A stretch of DNA of 64,000 bases from Yoonia ponticola (GTDB lineage Bacteria; Pseudomonadota; Alphaproteobacteria; Rhodobacterales; Rhodobacteraceae): the NCBI RefSeq assembly GCF_014199395.1, contig NZ_JACIJM010000011.1, positions 1 through 64,000 of the forward strand, in the 5' to 3' direction. Made by a program: the position numbers and the translations under genes. Below the pieces are notes generated by a model that was not told the DNA's origin, made no database searches, and worked only from the letters and a program-made list of their open reading frames with translations. Positions 33,381-42,973 of this stretch are shown in pieces. Position 1 is the first letter of the stretch. Each line of letters begins with the position of its first letter.

Positions 33381-36300
33381 ATGGCCCATCCCAACCCGAA
33401 GCACCCCAATCTAACCCCATCCAATGCGCAGCTCAAATCAGCCCTGTCGTTGATCGCCGCCGAGATCGCGCGCGGTCCTCTGCGCAGCTCTTCGCTGTCA
33501 AAGATCATGCGCGACACCTTTGGGGGCAGCGATGCCAGCGGTGCATGGAACTGGCGCATGGCCTACGACATGATGCAGGCTGCTGCGGCTCAAACACTTC
33601 TCTTGGATGCGAGCGTGTCAGACCCAATTGGTGACGCAAAAAACCTCGCAACGCGGCTTTTGACCGAAACCCGTCGGTCCGAGCAACAGATACGCCTGCA
33701 ACAGTTCTCGACCCCGCTGCCTTACGCGGCCCTCGCCGTGCGCGCGGCGGCCATCCGAAACGGTGAGACTGTGCTGGAACCCTCTGCGGGAACCGGCTCA
33801 TTGGCGGGGCTTATGAAGCGGGCAGGGGCCAAGCTCATGCTCAACGAAGTCGATCCATTTCGCCAGCGGCTGCTCGATGTGGTGTTCGACGCGCAGCCGA
33901 CGGGACATGACGCCGAGCACATTGATGATCTGCTGACAGCAACAACCGCCCCCAGCGTGATCGTGATGAACCCGCCGTTTGCATCCTCGGTCGATCGCTC
34001 CCGTGACAAGCACATTGCGGCCAAACATCTCATCGGCGCCGCGAAACGACTGGCCTCCGGCGGACGTCTAGTCGCGATCATGCCGATGGGCTTCACCCCC
34101 GAGCGCGACCCAGCACATTGGGTCCGCGCGATGAGCCTTCTTACCCCGCGGTTGGGCTTGACCATCCCCGGCCATGTCTATCGCAAGCTCGGCACCAGCG
34201 TGGATACGCAATTGATGGTCTTTGATAAGGTTGATGAGGGCGGTGAGATGATCCGCACCTCGATCGATGATCTCGACGCGGCGGTCAGTATCGTCGACCA
34301 GATCGCCGCAACACGGTCGATTGAAGCGCCAGTAACGGCGGCACGTTCCTTGCACGTCGGGCTCCCCCTGATGGGATCCGCGCCTCACAAAGCGCGCAAG
34401 CCTGAAGTATCAAATCCATCTGGTGCCAAAACTCCAAAACACGCAGCAATACCGCTGTCGTTTACCCCGCTCGAGACCCCGCGCGAAAACACTCCCATCT
34501 CTGACATTTACGCCCGCTATCGTCCGCAGCGGATCGACATTGCAGGTGCGCAGGAACACCCGACGCCGCTGGTGGAAAGCATTGCTATGGCGTCGGTCGC
34601 ACCCCCCGTGCCGTCCTTGCAGGCCGCCGAGGGGCTGCGCCTGCCAAACCGCCTGATCGCAGAGGGTCATCTCTCAGAGGCCCAACTTGAAACCATCATC
34701 ATGGCCAACGATGCCCACGGGCGGGATTTGCCCGGCAAGTTCACCATCGATGAGGATCAGACCAAGATGCTGCGCAGTGATGAGGATGCGGCGGCCCGTG
34801 CCTACCGCTTGGGATACTTTCTCGGAGACGGCACCGGCTGCGGCAAGGGACGCGAGTGCGCAGGCCTCATTCTGGCCAATTGGCTCTCGGGACGGCGCAA
34901 AGCTGTATGGGTGTCGAAATCCGCCACCCTGATTGAGGACGCCGTGCGCGACTGGACCGACCTTGGTGGCTCACCCGCAGATATACAGCCGCTCTCGAAA
35001 TGGAAGCCCGATCAGCATATCACCATGGGTGACGGCATCTTGTTCGTGACCTATGCAACACTGCGGTCCGCCGGCAAATGCGGCACCACGCGTCTGAACC
35101 AGCTTCTCGACTGGATGGGAGACGACTTCGATGGCGTGCTCTCTTTCGATGAGGCCCACGCGATGCAGAATGCGGCTGGATCGGAGCAGGGCAGGGGGGC
35201 AAAAGCGTCCCAGCAGGGTCTTGCGGGTCTGCGCCTGCAACTTGCCGCGCCGCGTGCGCGGGTCTTCTATGTCTCGGCGACGGGAGCCACATCGGTTCAC
35301 AATCTCGCCTATGCGTCCCGGCTCGGGCTTTGGGGCCAAGGGTTTGAGTATCCGTTTCCAAGCCGCGAGAGCTTTGTCTCAGCGATGGAGGCTGGTGGGG
35401 TGGCGGCCATGGAAGTTGTGGCCCGCGATCTCAAAACACTCGGGTTCTACACGGCGCGGGCGCTGAGTTTTGACGGGGTCGAATACGATGTGCTGGAACA
35501 TGCACTGACGGCTGCCCAAACAGAGATCTACGACGCCTATGCGGGCGCGTTCCGCACGATCCATCATAACTTAGAGGCCGCACTGACCGCGACAGGCGTC
35601 AATGATGCTTCGGGCGAGACAAATGCATCTGCTGCAAAAGCATCCGCCAAGTCGCGGTTCGAGAGCACAAAGCAGCGCTTCTTCAATCATCTGCTGATGG
35701 GGATGAAAGCCCCGTCGATTGTCAGTGCCATTCAGCAGGACCTATCCGATGGCTTTGCCTGCGTCGTCCAAGTGGTCTCGACCGGTGAGAGCCTGTTGAA
35801 ACGACGCTTGGAGGTGATGGACCCCGATGACGAGCTGGTCGAAGGCGCGTTGACACCGCGCGACTACGTGCTCGGCTATCTCGAACAGGCCTTTCCGATC
35901 CACACCCAGAAGCTTGTCGAAGTTGACGGCAATGTCGTGGCAGAGCCGCTGCGGGATGAAACCGGGGCCTTGGTCGTCTCTCGCGAAGCGCTTGCCCTGC
36001 GGGACGAGGCGATGACGGACCTGATGGCGCTGGCCCCGATCCCCGCGGCACTGGACCAAATCCTTTGGGCATTCGGAGACGAGACAGTCGCAGAGGTGAC
36101 GGGGCGGTCAATTCGCCCGCTCAAATCGAGCGACGGCGCACTTTTCATCGAAAAGCGTAGCCCTCGCAGCAATTCATCCGAGACGCAGGCGTTTATGGAT
36201 GGGGAGAAAAACATCCTGATCTTCTCAGATGCGGGTGGCACGGGGCGATCCTATCACGCGGCGCAAACAGCGAAAAACCAGAAGCGGCGTCGCCATTACT

Positions 36301-37646
36301 TGCTGGAGCCCGGCTGGCGCGCGGATGCAGCCATTCAAGGACTTGGGCGGACGCATCGTTCCGCCCAGGTCAGCGCGCCGTTCTTCCGGGTCTGCACCTC
36401 GGACGTGCACGGCGAGAAACGCTTCACCTCGACTATCAGCAAGCGCCTCGATCAGCTTGGCGCGCTCACCAAAGGCCAACGCGAGACAGGCTCGCAAGGC
36501 ATGTTTCGCGAGGAGGACAATCTCGAAAGCCCCATCGCGCGCTCCGCGCTGCGGGGATATTACGCCGATCTTGCCGCGGGGCGTGCGGAGGCGATGGGCT
36601 ATGAGACCTTTACCGATTGGACGGCATTGCGGCTGATCGACAAAGACGGCGTGCTGCTGGAAGAGCTGCCGCCCATCCAGCGGTTCCTGAATCGGGTGCT
36701 GGCACTACCGATCCATATGCAGAACGCGCTCTTTGCAGAGTTTATGCAGCGGATCGCGGATCAGACCGAGCGTGCAAGGGATGCAGGTACGCTTGATCTC
36801 GGGGTGGAAACGCTGCGAGGCGAGACGATCAGACAGGTCTCGGCGGAGGATTTATGGACCTGCCCGCAATCCGGGGCAGTGACGCGGATCATCGGGCTGG
36901 AGGTGACAGACCCCATTCACATTGCGTCCGCAATGACGGCTCTTGGCAACAACGTCGACAAAATCCCTATGGTCAATCGCGGGTCGGGGCGGGTTGGGCT
37001 GATCTCAAAGCGCCCGATGCAGATGTATGACGAAGACATCGTCACCCTGATGCGTAAGGTTGTCCGGCCCACTGGCAAATCCTACCTAGAGGAGGCAAAG
37101 TTCGAAGCCTCGGCTTGGGAGGCGATTGACCAACCAGAGTTCATCCGGCTTTGGGATGAAGAGGCCGGCAGCTTGCCCAAAACCTCCACAACAAAACTCT
37201 ACCTGCTCACAGGTCTGTTGCTGCCGATCTGGAAGACCATCCCGACAAGCAACGAGCGCATCTATCGGGTCACGCCCGAAGGCCGTGCCAGTATGATAGG
37301 CCGCACCCTCAGCGAAGAGGGGGCCGCAGCCCTTCGGGCGCGGTTCATGACAGGAACGCCCGAAACACCGGGTGAGATGCTGACGGCGGCGCTTGGCACG
37401 ACAGCACCCGTCGATCTGGGGCGCGGCCTGACGCTGACGCGCCGCCGCGTTGCGGGTGACGTGCGCTTGGAGATCAATGGGGCGGATAAGGGTACAATCG
37501 ATGGTCTCAAGGCCCTTGGATGCTTTACAGAAATCATCGCCTTCCAGCTGCGGGTGTTCGTGCCGCACGGTGAGGGTGTGGATACCACTGCCATTCTGTC
37601 CCGCATCACTGGTGATAACGGCGACAGCACACGAAACGCGGCCTGA
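33381..37646 (+). CDS. DarB/strawberry-notch-like methyltransferase-helicase
   Basis: The 1421-residue protein has an N-terminal adenine methyltransferase domain (motif I EPSAGTG at 133-139, motif IV NPPF at 197-200) and a strawberry-notch SF2 helicase core (Walker-like GDGTGCGKG at 482-490, DEAH at 590-593, VFYVSATGATS, and a C-terminal IFSDAGGTGRSYHA and GLGRTHRSAQ). The same combination occurs in P1 DarB, which protects entering DNA from type I restriction. AAAGGAC precedes the ATG. With ArdC it supports an anti-restriction role; activity is inferred. Confidence 0.88.
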   Translation: MAHPNPKHPNLTPSNAQLKSALSLIAAEIARGPLRSSSLSKIMRDTFGGSDASGAWNWRMAYDMMQAAAAQTLLLDASVSDPIGDAKNLATRLLTETRRSEQQIRLQQFSTPLPYAALAVRAAAIRNGETVLEPSAGTGSLAGLMKRAGAKLMLNEVDPFRQRLLDVVFDAQPTGHDAEHIDDLLTATTAPSVIVMNPPFASSVDRSRDKHIAAKHLIGAAKRLASGGRLVAIMPMGFTPERDPAHWVRAMSLLTPRLGLTIPGHVYRKLGTSVDTQLMVFDKVDEGGEMIRTSIDDLDAAVSIVDQIAATRSIEAPVTAARSLHVGLPLMGSAPHKARKPEVSNPSGAKTPKHAAIPLSFTPLETPRENTPISDIYARYRPQRIDIAGAQEHPTPLVESIAMASVAPPVPSLQAAEGLRLPNRLIAEGHLSEAQLETIIMANDAHGRDLPGKFTIDEDQTKMLRSDEDAAARAYRLGYFLGDGTGCGKGRECAGLILANWLSGRRKAVWVSKSATLIEDAVRDWTDLGGSPADIQPLSKWKPDQHITMGDGILFVTYATLRSAGKCGTTRLNQLLDWMGDDFDGVLSFDEAHAMQNAAGSEQGRGAKASQQGLAGLRLQLAAPRARVFYVSATGATSVHNLAYASRLGLWGQGFEYPFPSRESFVSAMEAGGVAAMEVVARDLKTLGFYTARALSFDGVEYDVLEHALTAAQTEIYDAYAGAFRTIHHNLEAALTATGVNDASGETNASAAKASAKSRFESTKQRFFNHLLMGMKAPSIVSAIQQDLSDGFACVVQVVSTGESLLKRRLEVMDPDDELVEGALTPRDYVLGYLEQAFPIHTQKLVEVDGNVVAEPLRDETGALVVSREALALRDEAMTDLMALAPIPAALDQILWAFGDETVAEVTGRSIRPLKSSDGALFIEKRSPRSNSSETQAFMDGEKNILIFSDAGGTGRSYHAAQTAKNQKRRRHYLLEPGWRADAAIQGLGRTHRSAQVSAPFFRVCTSDVHGEKRFTSTISKRLDQLGALTKGQRETGSQGMFREEDNLESPIARSALRGYYADLAAGRAEAMGYETFTDWTALRLIDKDGVLLEELPPIQRFLNRVLALPIHMQNALFAEFMQRIADQTERARDAGTLDLGVETLRGETIRQVSAEDLWTCPQSGAVTRIIGLEVTDPIHIASAMTALGNNVDKIPMVNRGSGRVGLISKRPMQMYDEDIVTLMRKVVRPTGKSYLEEAKFEASAWEAIDQPEFIRLWDEEAGSLPKTSTTKLYLLTGLLLPIWKTIPTSNERIYRVTPEGRASMIGRTLSEEGAAALRARFMTGTPETPGEMLTAALGTTAPVDLGRGLTLTRRRVAGDVRLEINGADKGTIDGLKALGCFTEIIAFQLRVFVPHGEGVDTTAILSRITGDNGDSTRNAA

Positions 37647-37756
37647 TCAGTGCAGCAGTGGCACACGAATTTCATTCAAACCCTCAATGCCAAAGCCCGC
37701 GCCAACGCGCGGTGCTTTGGCTTCTTGCCCGAACAAAAAACATACCGGAGACCGAC

Positions 37757-37969
37757 ATGAACGTTGAAGCTATCAAAGCCGCAGTGGATGCGGGTCAGAC
37801 CGTCCACTGGGCGAACACGGGCTACATCGTGCACAAAGACGCCCTCGGCCAATACCTGATCACATATCGCCATGGTGGCAGCACAATTGGTCTGACGTAC
37901 CAGTCGGGAACCCGCTTGAACGGGGATGAGGCGGAGTTTTACGTTGCGGGTGCAAACAATAACCAGTGA
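37757..37969 (+). CDS. Small conserved plasmid protein
   Basis: The 70-residue protein (MNVEAIKAAVDAGQTVHWANTGY at the start, then KDALGQYLITYRHGGSTIGLTYQSG) is beta-rich and acidic with no recognised domain. The start follows a GGAG-like sequence. Small proteins of this form accompany the DarB-like and DUF736 genes on related plasmids, from memory. Function unknown. Confidence 0.65.
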   Translation: MNVEAIKAAVDAGQTVHWANTGYIVHKDALGQYLITYRHGGSTIGLTYQSGTRLNGDEAEFYVAGANNNQ

Positions 37970-38079
37970 TCGAGGCTGGATGCGCCAGTCGAAATTTTAG
38001 GAAGGACGGGGGAGCGCGTTTGGCGACGCTGGCTCTTCACAATGTGGGACAGCGGATTTGGAGACCGAGGGAGAAAGTT

Positions 38080-38106
38080 GAAAGCAGGCTTTCTGTTCTG
38101 TGATCC
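38080..38106 (+). repeat. Leader element copy 4 (upstream of DUF736)
   Basis: GAAAGCAGGCTTTCTGTTCT then GTGATCC differs from copy 2 at only three positions over 27 bases. Confidence 0.6.
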
Positions 38107-38183
38107 CATGAGGGGTCAACAAAGCAATCTCGGATGGTCTGGCAAGATGTCAGGTCCCGATAACCCAAAGAAGGATAAGACCC

Positions 38184-38912
38184 ATGTTCGCAGGAACCCT
38201 TACCAAAAACGTCGACACCGCAGCAGCTGTCTTCACCGGCACAATCCACAACACCAAGTTCGACATCGCAATCCAGCTGGAGACGCGCCCGAAGATGTCC
38301 GAGCGCAGCCCGGACTTCGACGTTACCGCCGTCAATAAATCCGGTCGCAAGGTGCGTATCGGCACGGCTTGGAACGAAACCGGAAATACCAGTGGTAATC
38401 CCTACATTTCGATGCAGATCGATGTTGGACTTGGCCCGTTCCGCGTTAATGCGGTGCAAACGCAGGAAGCCCGCAAAGCCAAGAGCGAAGACTTCGAGAT
38501 CATCCCGTTGGTCTCAAACGGCACGATGAAATCCGGCTCAATCTCGGGCGAGCTGACGGCGATGGATGCTGACAACGCATTTGCGGGTTACATCGCCAAC
38601 ATGATGTTCGATCTGGATTTCATGCTGATCGAGAACGACTACAAGACCGAAGAAACCCATCCCGACTACCGGATCGAGGTCAGCTCGCCGAAGGGCAAAG
38701 CGATCCGTGTTGGCTCCGCCTGGATGGCGAAAAGCACCCGGACCGGCAACGATTATCTGTCACTGCTGATCAACACGCCCGACGGTGATCTGCGGGTCAA
38801 TGCCGTGCAGAACGAAGAGCAGCGTGGCGGGCAGACGTTCTCGATCATTCCGTTTGTGCAGAGCGGGGATGAACAGCCAGATGCAAGCGGTGGGTTGTCA
38901 CTGGTTGCTTGA
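38184..38912 (+). CDS. Tandem DUF736 protein
   Basis: DUF736 proteins are normally about 100 residues; this 242-residue protein has two copies. Each repeats the pattern: GTI-NTKFDIAIQLE / ANMMFDLDFMLIE, then SPDFDVTAVNKSGRKVRIGTAWNET / HPDYRIEVSSPKGKAIRVGSAWMAK, then NPYISMQIDVGLGPFRVNAVQ / NDYLSLLINTPDGDLRVNAVQ. The fold is a small beta barrel of unknown role, common on conjugative plasmids. AAGGAT precedes the ATG, and a strong terminator follows. Confidence 0.85.
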   Translation: MFAGTLTKNVDTAAAVFTGTIHNTKFDIAIQLETRPKMSERSPDFDVTAVNKSGRKVRIGTAWNETGNTSGNPYISMQIDVGLGPFRVNAVQTQEARKAKSEDFEIIPLVSNGTMKSGSISGELTAMDADNAFAGYIANMMFDLDFMLIENDYKTEETHPDYRIEVSSPKGKAIRVGSAWMAKSTRTGNDYLSLLINTPDGDLRVNAVQNEEQRGGQTFSIIPFVQSGDEQPDASGGLSLVA

Positions 38913-38940
38913 TCGCAACAACACCATCGACTGACAGAGC

Positions 38941-38972
38941 AGGGGAGCCGCGGTGACGCGGTTCCCCTTTTT
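38941..38972 (+). terminator. Strong terminator after DUF736
   Basis: AGGGGAGCCGCG pairs with CGCGGTTCCCCT (one G-T wobble) around a GTGA loop, followed by TTTT. Confidence 0.85.
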
Positions 38973-39206
38973 CTGTGCCTGTCCGGTTTAGAGACGGCAA
39001 GAACGCGCTCTAGCTGCAATCTTGCAGAGATATCTGTAAAGCACTGTTATTAAGTTATAATTTAAGCGGAGGTGCCGTTCGATCCGATCTAATTTGATTC
39101 GAAGATGCCATTTCTTATTGTTATTTTAACTTTCTAGTCCTACATCTAATCACAGATATGACTGGCGCCTCTGCACTTGGGTTCGCCCTTGGATATGCGT
39201 CAGTCC

Positions 39207-40109
39207 TCATCCCCTCCAAAGATCCCAGTCTTCCCAACCATCGATCACACCCATATCTTTGAGTGTGACTGCGCCGTTCTTCGGTTGGGGGAAGCTATGC
39301 AAATGGTCGCGTAGGCGGATGTGCCATTTTGACTGTGGGCAAAGCTGTTTCAGGAAAAATCGCATCAGGCAAAAGTATCGGAAAACCTGATACTGGTCTG
39401 TCTGTGCAATTTCTAAAAGTTGCGGTGGAACGCTGGCGTGATCTTTGATGTGGCTGTTCCAAAGTCGCTCATGATGTGCGGATGCATTGCGCACCTGAGA
39501 AAACGACCTCATCCACTGTATCATGAACTTACCGTTCAAAATTCCGTACTTGCCAGCGATTTTGGTTTGAATATCCATCGGCAGCATCTCAAAAAGATGT
39601 GACAACGCTCCAAAATCAAGAATTTGCACGGCGACCCAGATCGGCAGTTCACCGTAGGCTTGTTTGTTGTGTTTTACGAAAGCGGCCTTGCCAGAACGTG
39701 TTTCAAAGCTTCGATAGCGCTCTTCCCACCTTTTATAGCGCCCGTTCATTACAAACTTTTGCTGAAGCAGGTGAGGCTTAAGATGCGCGCAGGCATCACG
39801 ACGACCAAACCTGTATGCAACATCGACTTGCAAAGCCAGTTCGATCCGTTCCAAAGCGTCCAGCGCAAGAAGGCGCAGCTTTTTATCAAAAACATATAGG
39901 TCGACGGCATCTGACATATGCGTGTCAGGTATAAATTGGTCCGAGATGGTTCCGTCGTCATTAGCTTGTTTGAATGGATACCAATATCCACTCAGTCGGT
40001 AGTAGCCAAATCGCTCAAGCGCCTTTTTTGCTCGAATAGGCTCGCTGATAGCCATTCCCCTCGATTTGAGGAGACCAAGCTGATCATCAATGGATTTCCA
40101 GTTTTTCAT
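39207..40109 (-). CDS. Abi_2-family abortive-infection protein
   Basis: The 300-residue protein shows the Abi_2 (AbiD/AbiF-like) layout: KSIDDQLGLLKSRGMAISEPIRAKKALERFGYYRLSGYWYPF, LYVFDKKLRLLALDALERIELALQVDVAYRFG, LPIWVAVQILDFGALSHLF and VRNASAHHERLWN with the HEPN motif R-x4-H. These proteins arrest phage infection by RNA targeting. I chose the ATG at 40109, which follows GAGGAA. It is the only minus-strand gene in the leading region and looks inserted between the DUF736 and DUF2493 genes. Confidence 0.85.
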   Translation of the reverse strand: MKNWKSIDDQLGLLKSRGMAISEPIRAKKALERFGYYRLSGYWYPFKQANDDGTISDQFIPDTHMSDAVDLYVFDKKLRLLALDALERIELALQVDVAYRFGRRDACAHLKPHLLQQKFVMNGRYKRWEERYRSFETRSGKAAFVKHNKQAYGELPIWVAVQILDFGALSHLFEMLPMDIQTKIAGKYGILNGKFMIQWMRSFSQVRNASAHHERLWNSHIKDHASVPPQLLEIAQTDQYQVFRYFCLMRFFLKQLCPQSKWHIRLRDHLHSFPQPKNGAVTLKDMGVIDGWEDWDLWRG

Positions 40110-40760
40110 GTAATTCCTCATACAGACATTTTCAGCAGCAGGCCAACCTTGAGCTGAGTTTCTGCGTCGCTCTTCACCTGAGCATGAATGCGCAACCATT
40201 TTGAGGGTCGTGAACATAGCCTAACGGCCTCCCCTGCTTGGCTTCGCGTGTCGCAGGTGAGAACGGCCCTGCGGTCCGTCGCGCATGCGGCCATGCGGCC
40301 TTACCGCGGCGGCGTACTTGGCGTCCCGGTTTGCCCGTCTCGCGAGCGCGTCGTGATCCGGCCACGCCTGCGGTTTCCACTCTGGTCTGTTTTGCCAAAG
40401 CAAAACGATCCCGCCGCTCCATCCGCCTGCGTGTCCCGCTCCCGCCGCTTGCCTGCTCGCGTCGGGCAAACCTGGCGTCAAGACACACACACATGAGTAT
40501 GGAAGCATATCCTCCGGATGGCCCCCAAATCAGCCCGCCTCAAGGATCGCAAAACTTTTCGGCGAGGGTCATGCGGGTTGCGAGGTCAATCGCGCGCGTG
40601 AGGTTGCGCTTGTTGTGAGCACGGCGCTTGGAAAACTTTTACGCCCAGCAAGCTGGCGGCTGCGCCGTCCCTGACCCGAACAGATTCGGCGAACCAGAAA
40701 TCGGCCATGCCCCCACACTCATGTGGTGGCCCTCAAACTCAAACATCTGGAGATGAACAC
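40110..40760. other. GC-rich intergenic region between abi and DUF2493 genes
   Basis: Overlapping ORFs exist in several frames at 40174-40618, but none has recognisable content or a good start; they look like GC-rich shadows. The region has a 7-bp hairpin GTTTTGC-CAAA-GCAAAAC (near 40389-40406) and the repeat GCATGCGGCC/ATGCGGCC. It could hold an untranslated RNA or single-strand initiation structure. Confidence 0.4.
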
Positions 40761-41690
40761 ATGGCCTACGATCAAGCGACAACATACGAGACAATCGAAC
40801 TCTTCGGCCTGACGGAGAAAGATGCACACCTGCCAATCCCGCAGGACGATATCCTGAAAGACAGCATCATCCGCGAAGCATTTGAGACCCTTCTCGGGCA
40901 GCTCCGCAACACTGGACTTGAGGGAGAGATCGAGCCTCTCGCCCACGGGCTGGCAACAATCCTGCAGCGGCGCAAGGTTGCCCTCGGTAAGGAAGTTGAT
41001 CGCACAGCAGATAAGATCGGCGCACTGGCAAAATGCCACGATGGATCAGAGATCGCAGAGACAGCACTGGAAGTGGCACAAGCGCGCTTCGTGCAGTTAC
41101 GCGAGATCGTGGACGCCATCGAGACGATGGGGGAGGCGGCAGCGGAATGTTATGAGACTGAGACCGGGAACGCCTTCATCCCGGCATCGGGATCGCGGGC
41201 CAGCGTTCGGGCCCAAGAGACGGGCGCCGTCTTCGAGGCCAAGCAGCTGCTGGAGCAGCATGATCGTGAGACCGCCGCAAAGTCAAAAGTCGAAGGTGTG
41301 CCGCTCATTGTGTCGGGGTCAACCGACTGGACAGATATCGAGGTCATCTTCCGGACGCTCGATAAGGTTCGGGATCGCATCAAGCAAAACCGCAATCAGG
41401 ATATCTTCCTCTGCCACAAAGGTGGCAAGCATGGAGCGGAGATGATCGCGGCGCGGTGGGCGCGAGCGCGGGGCATCAATCAAGCGCGCTTTGATCCACG
41501 TTGGTCTGCACACGGACGTGCGGCACCGTTCAAGTGCAACGATGAGATGCTGGACGATAAGTTCGCCGCGACAGGAGTTGTCCTTTTCGGCGGCAACGGG
41601 GTCGCGCTGAACCTCGGCCAGAAAGCCGAAGCGAAAGGACTGACGGTGATGCGGGTCGCGGATCCAGCGAAGACATCGGGCGAGGCATAA
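40761..41690 (+). CDS. DUF2493 / YspA-like SLOG-fold protein
   Basis: The 309-residue protein has an N-terminal helical half (residues 1-160, HGLATILQRRKVALGKEVDR and TALEVAQARFVQLREIVDAIE) and a C-terminal DUF2493 domain: VSGSTDWTDIEVIFRTLDKV, DIFLCHKGGKHGAEMIAARWARARG and VVLFGGNGVALNLGQKAEAKG. SLOG proteins bind nucleotides or nucleotide-derived ligands. This family is frequent on alphaproteobacterial plasmids, but its role there is unknown. GGAGA precedes the ATG. A terminator hairpin follows. Confidence 0.85.
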   Translation: MAYDQATTYETIELFGLTEKDAHLPIPQDDILKDSIIREAFETLLGQLRNTGLEGEIEPLAHGLATILQRRKVALGKEVDRTADKIGALAKCHDGSEIAETALEVAQARFVQLREIVDAIETMGEAAAECYETETGNAFIPASGSRASVRAQETGAVFEAKQLLEQHDRETAAKSKVEGVPLIVSGSTDWTDIEVIFRTLDKVRDRIKQNRNQDIFLCHKGGKHGAEMIAARWARARGINQARFDPRWSAHGRAAPFKCNDEMLDDKFAATGVVLFGGNGVALNLGQKAEAKGLTVMRVADPAKTSGEA

Positions 41691-42194
41691 GTCAGAGAGG
41701 GTCACCTTCGGGTGGCCCTTTCTTCGTTCTCAGGGGCGGGTGCAACATGACAGAATTCAGCCCGACAGCTGTTCCTTTTTCGGGCCGCCAGATGGCAACT
41801 CATCTCGGCGGGTTAGGGTGGGGTTCGGCGGCGGCAATATCACCAGCTCTTGGACCGTCGATACGAAGACGCGAATTCATTCTCGAAACCGCACTTGTCC
41901 GACTTGGGCAGCAGACCAAATCCCAACACGTCGCCTCAGAGCGAACCCGACCTTCACCTCTATCGAGATCAACGAGAGCCGTGGCGACTGCGATGTGGGG
42001 GCAGACATTTGGGTCTCTTCTTTTTGCTCATTGATGTGGATCGCACGGGGTCGGCCCGGCCGTTCCCTGCGCTGCGCTCCGGCAAGCACAAATACGGCTT
42101 CCACGCCCTTGGCGCGGACCCTCCGCATTTGCGCTTGCGACCGGTCCTCAGCCCCCGTGCCAAAAAATCCACATCGCAAAAAGGAGAGACCCAA
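41691..42194. other. Intergenic stretch after the DUF2493 gene
   Basis: Apart from the terminator at 41698-41724, I see no clear gene. Three overlapping plus-strand ORFs (up to about 150 codons) are present; the one starting at 41747 is possible but matches nothing. The right end has AAGGAGA for the next gene. Confidence 0.4.
41698..41724 (+). terminator. Terminator after the DUF2493 gene
   Basis: AGGGTCACC pairs with GGTGGCCCT (one wobble) around a UUCG tetraloop, followed by TTCTT. Confidence 0.8.
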
Positions 42195-42401
42195 ATGACC
42201 AACCACTACGTCGCAACAGTTCCCGTCAAATACACCGATGGCGAAGGCCAGGAGCGCACCCGCTTCCAACGCGTCGGGGCCATGTTCCGCAATACCCGCA
42301 ACGGGGATGGCTCGGAGTTCTTCAGCCTCAAGCTCGACTTCCCCGTCGGTGTCCAAGAGCTGGTGATGTTCCCACCAAGCTCAAAGGAACCCCAAGAGTA
42401 A
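42195..42401 (+). CDS. Small conserved plasmid protein
   Basis: The 68-residue protein (NHYVATVPVKYTDGEGQERTRF near the start, then RVGAMFRNTRNGDGSEFFSLKLDFPVG) is beta-rich, resembling DUF736-like small barrels in size and pattern. AAGGAGA lies eight bases before the ATG. It is the last gene before the hairpin-rich region preceding the mobilisation genes. Function unknown. Confidence 0.65.
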   Translation: MTNHYVATVPVKYTDGEGQERTRFQRVGAMFRNTRNGDGSEFFSLKLDFPVGVQELVMFPPSSKEPQE

Positions 42402-42973
42402 ATCCTCCCCGAGGATGGGCCGCCGTCAGGCGGTCCTATCTCTGTCCCAGAGATCGCTGTGAGGTCCGTTGAGACCCCTGCCTTCGGCAGCGGTCACGGT
42501 TGCCGATGACAGGACTGCAAAGCAGTCCTGATGGTTCTTGTAGGGGTTGAACCTGCGTGGTGACAGAGCCGCCAGCCAGCCTCAAGGGGGCCATCCGTAA
42601 AAACCTATCGGCGCGGCCTTCAGGTTTTTACGGCAGAGAATTGGCAGGCCAATTCTGGCCTCCCTTGACCCTGTCTGTCGGCCCTGTCGGTTGAGGTGTG
42701 TCCCGCCCCATCGCTTCCGTCCGAACATTACATGTTCAGACAGATCTCAGGCGCGGGCCTTTTGAGATCGGCCGATGTTGGAGCCTGCGGCTGGTGTTGG
42801 TTGGCGCCCTCTTGGGCGCGGCCTCGCACCTGCGGTGCTTGAGCCGTGAAACGGAATACAAGGCTGCCAGCGCTCCAATTCACCGTAAGTATATTATTGA
42901 CAGATTAGTATAGTTTCGTATGTTGGGTGCAGCCTTGTATGAAGGTGGCAGGAAATAGGGGGTCTTTCTTCGC
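42402..42973. other. oriT: Hairpin-rich region, candidate oriT
   Basis: These 572 gene-free bases directly precede mobC and the relaxase. They contain at least six inverted repeats: arms CAGGACTGC (42510-42530), CCGTAAAAACCT (42595-42633, perfect 12 bp), AGAATTGGC (42637-42656, perfect 9 bp), GAACAT (42723-42737), GATCTCA (42743-42769) and GCGCCC (42804-42819). Clustered inverted repeats beside relaxase genes are the usual look of a transfer origin. AT-rich sequence follows at 42885-42915. The nick site is not identified. Confidence 0.55.

Noticed and set aside
40174..40618. Several overlapping ORFs in the GC-rich stretch
   Set aside because: They exist in many frames on both strands at once, as expected for GC-rich non-coding DNA.
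41740..42198. 152-codon plus-strand ORF between DUF2493 and the 68-residue gene
   Set aside because: It overlaps two other ORFs in different frames and shows no domain or good start.
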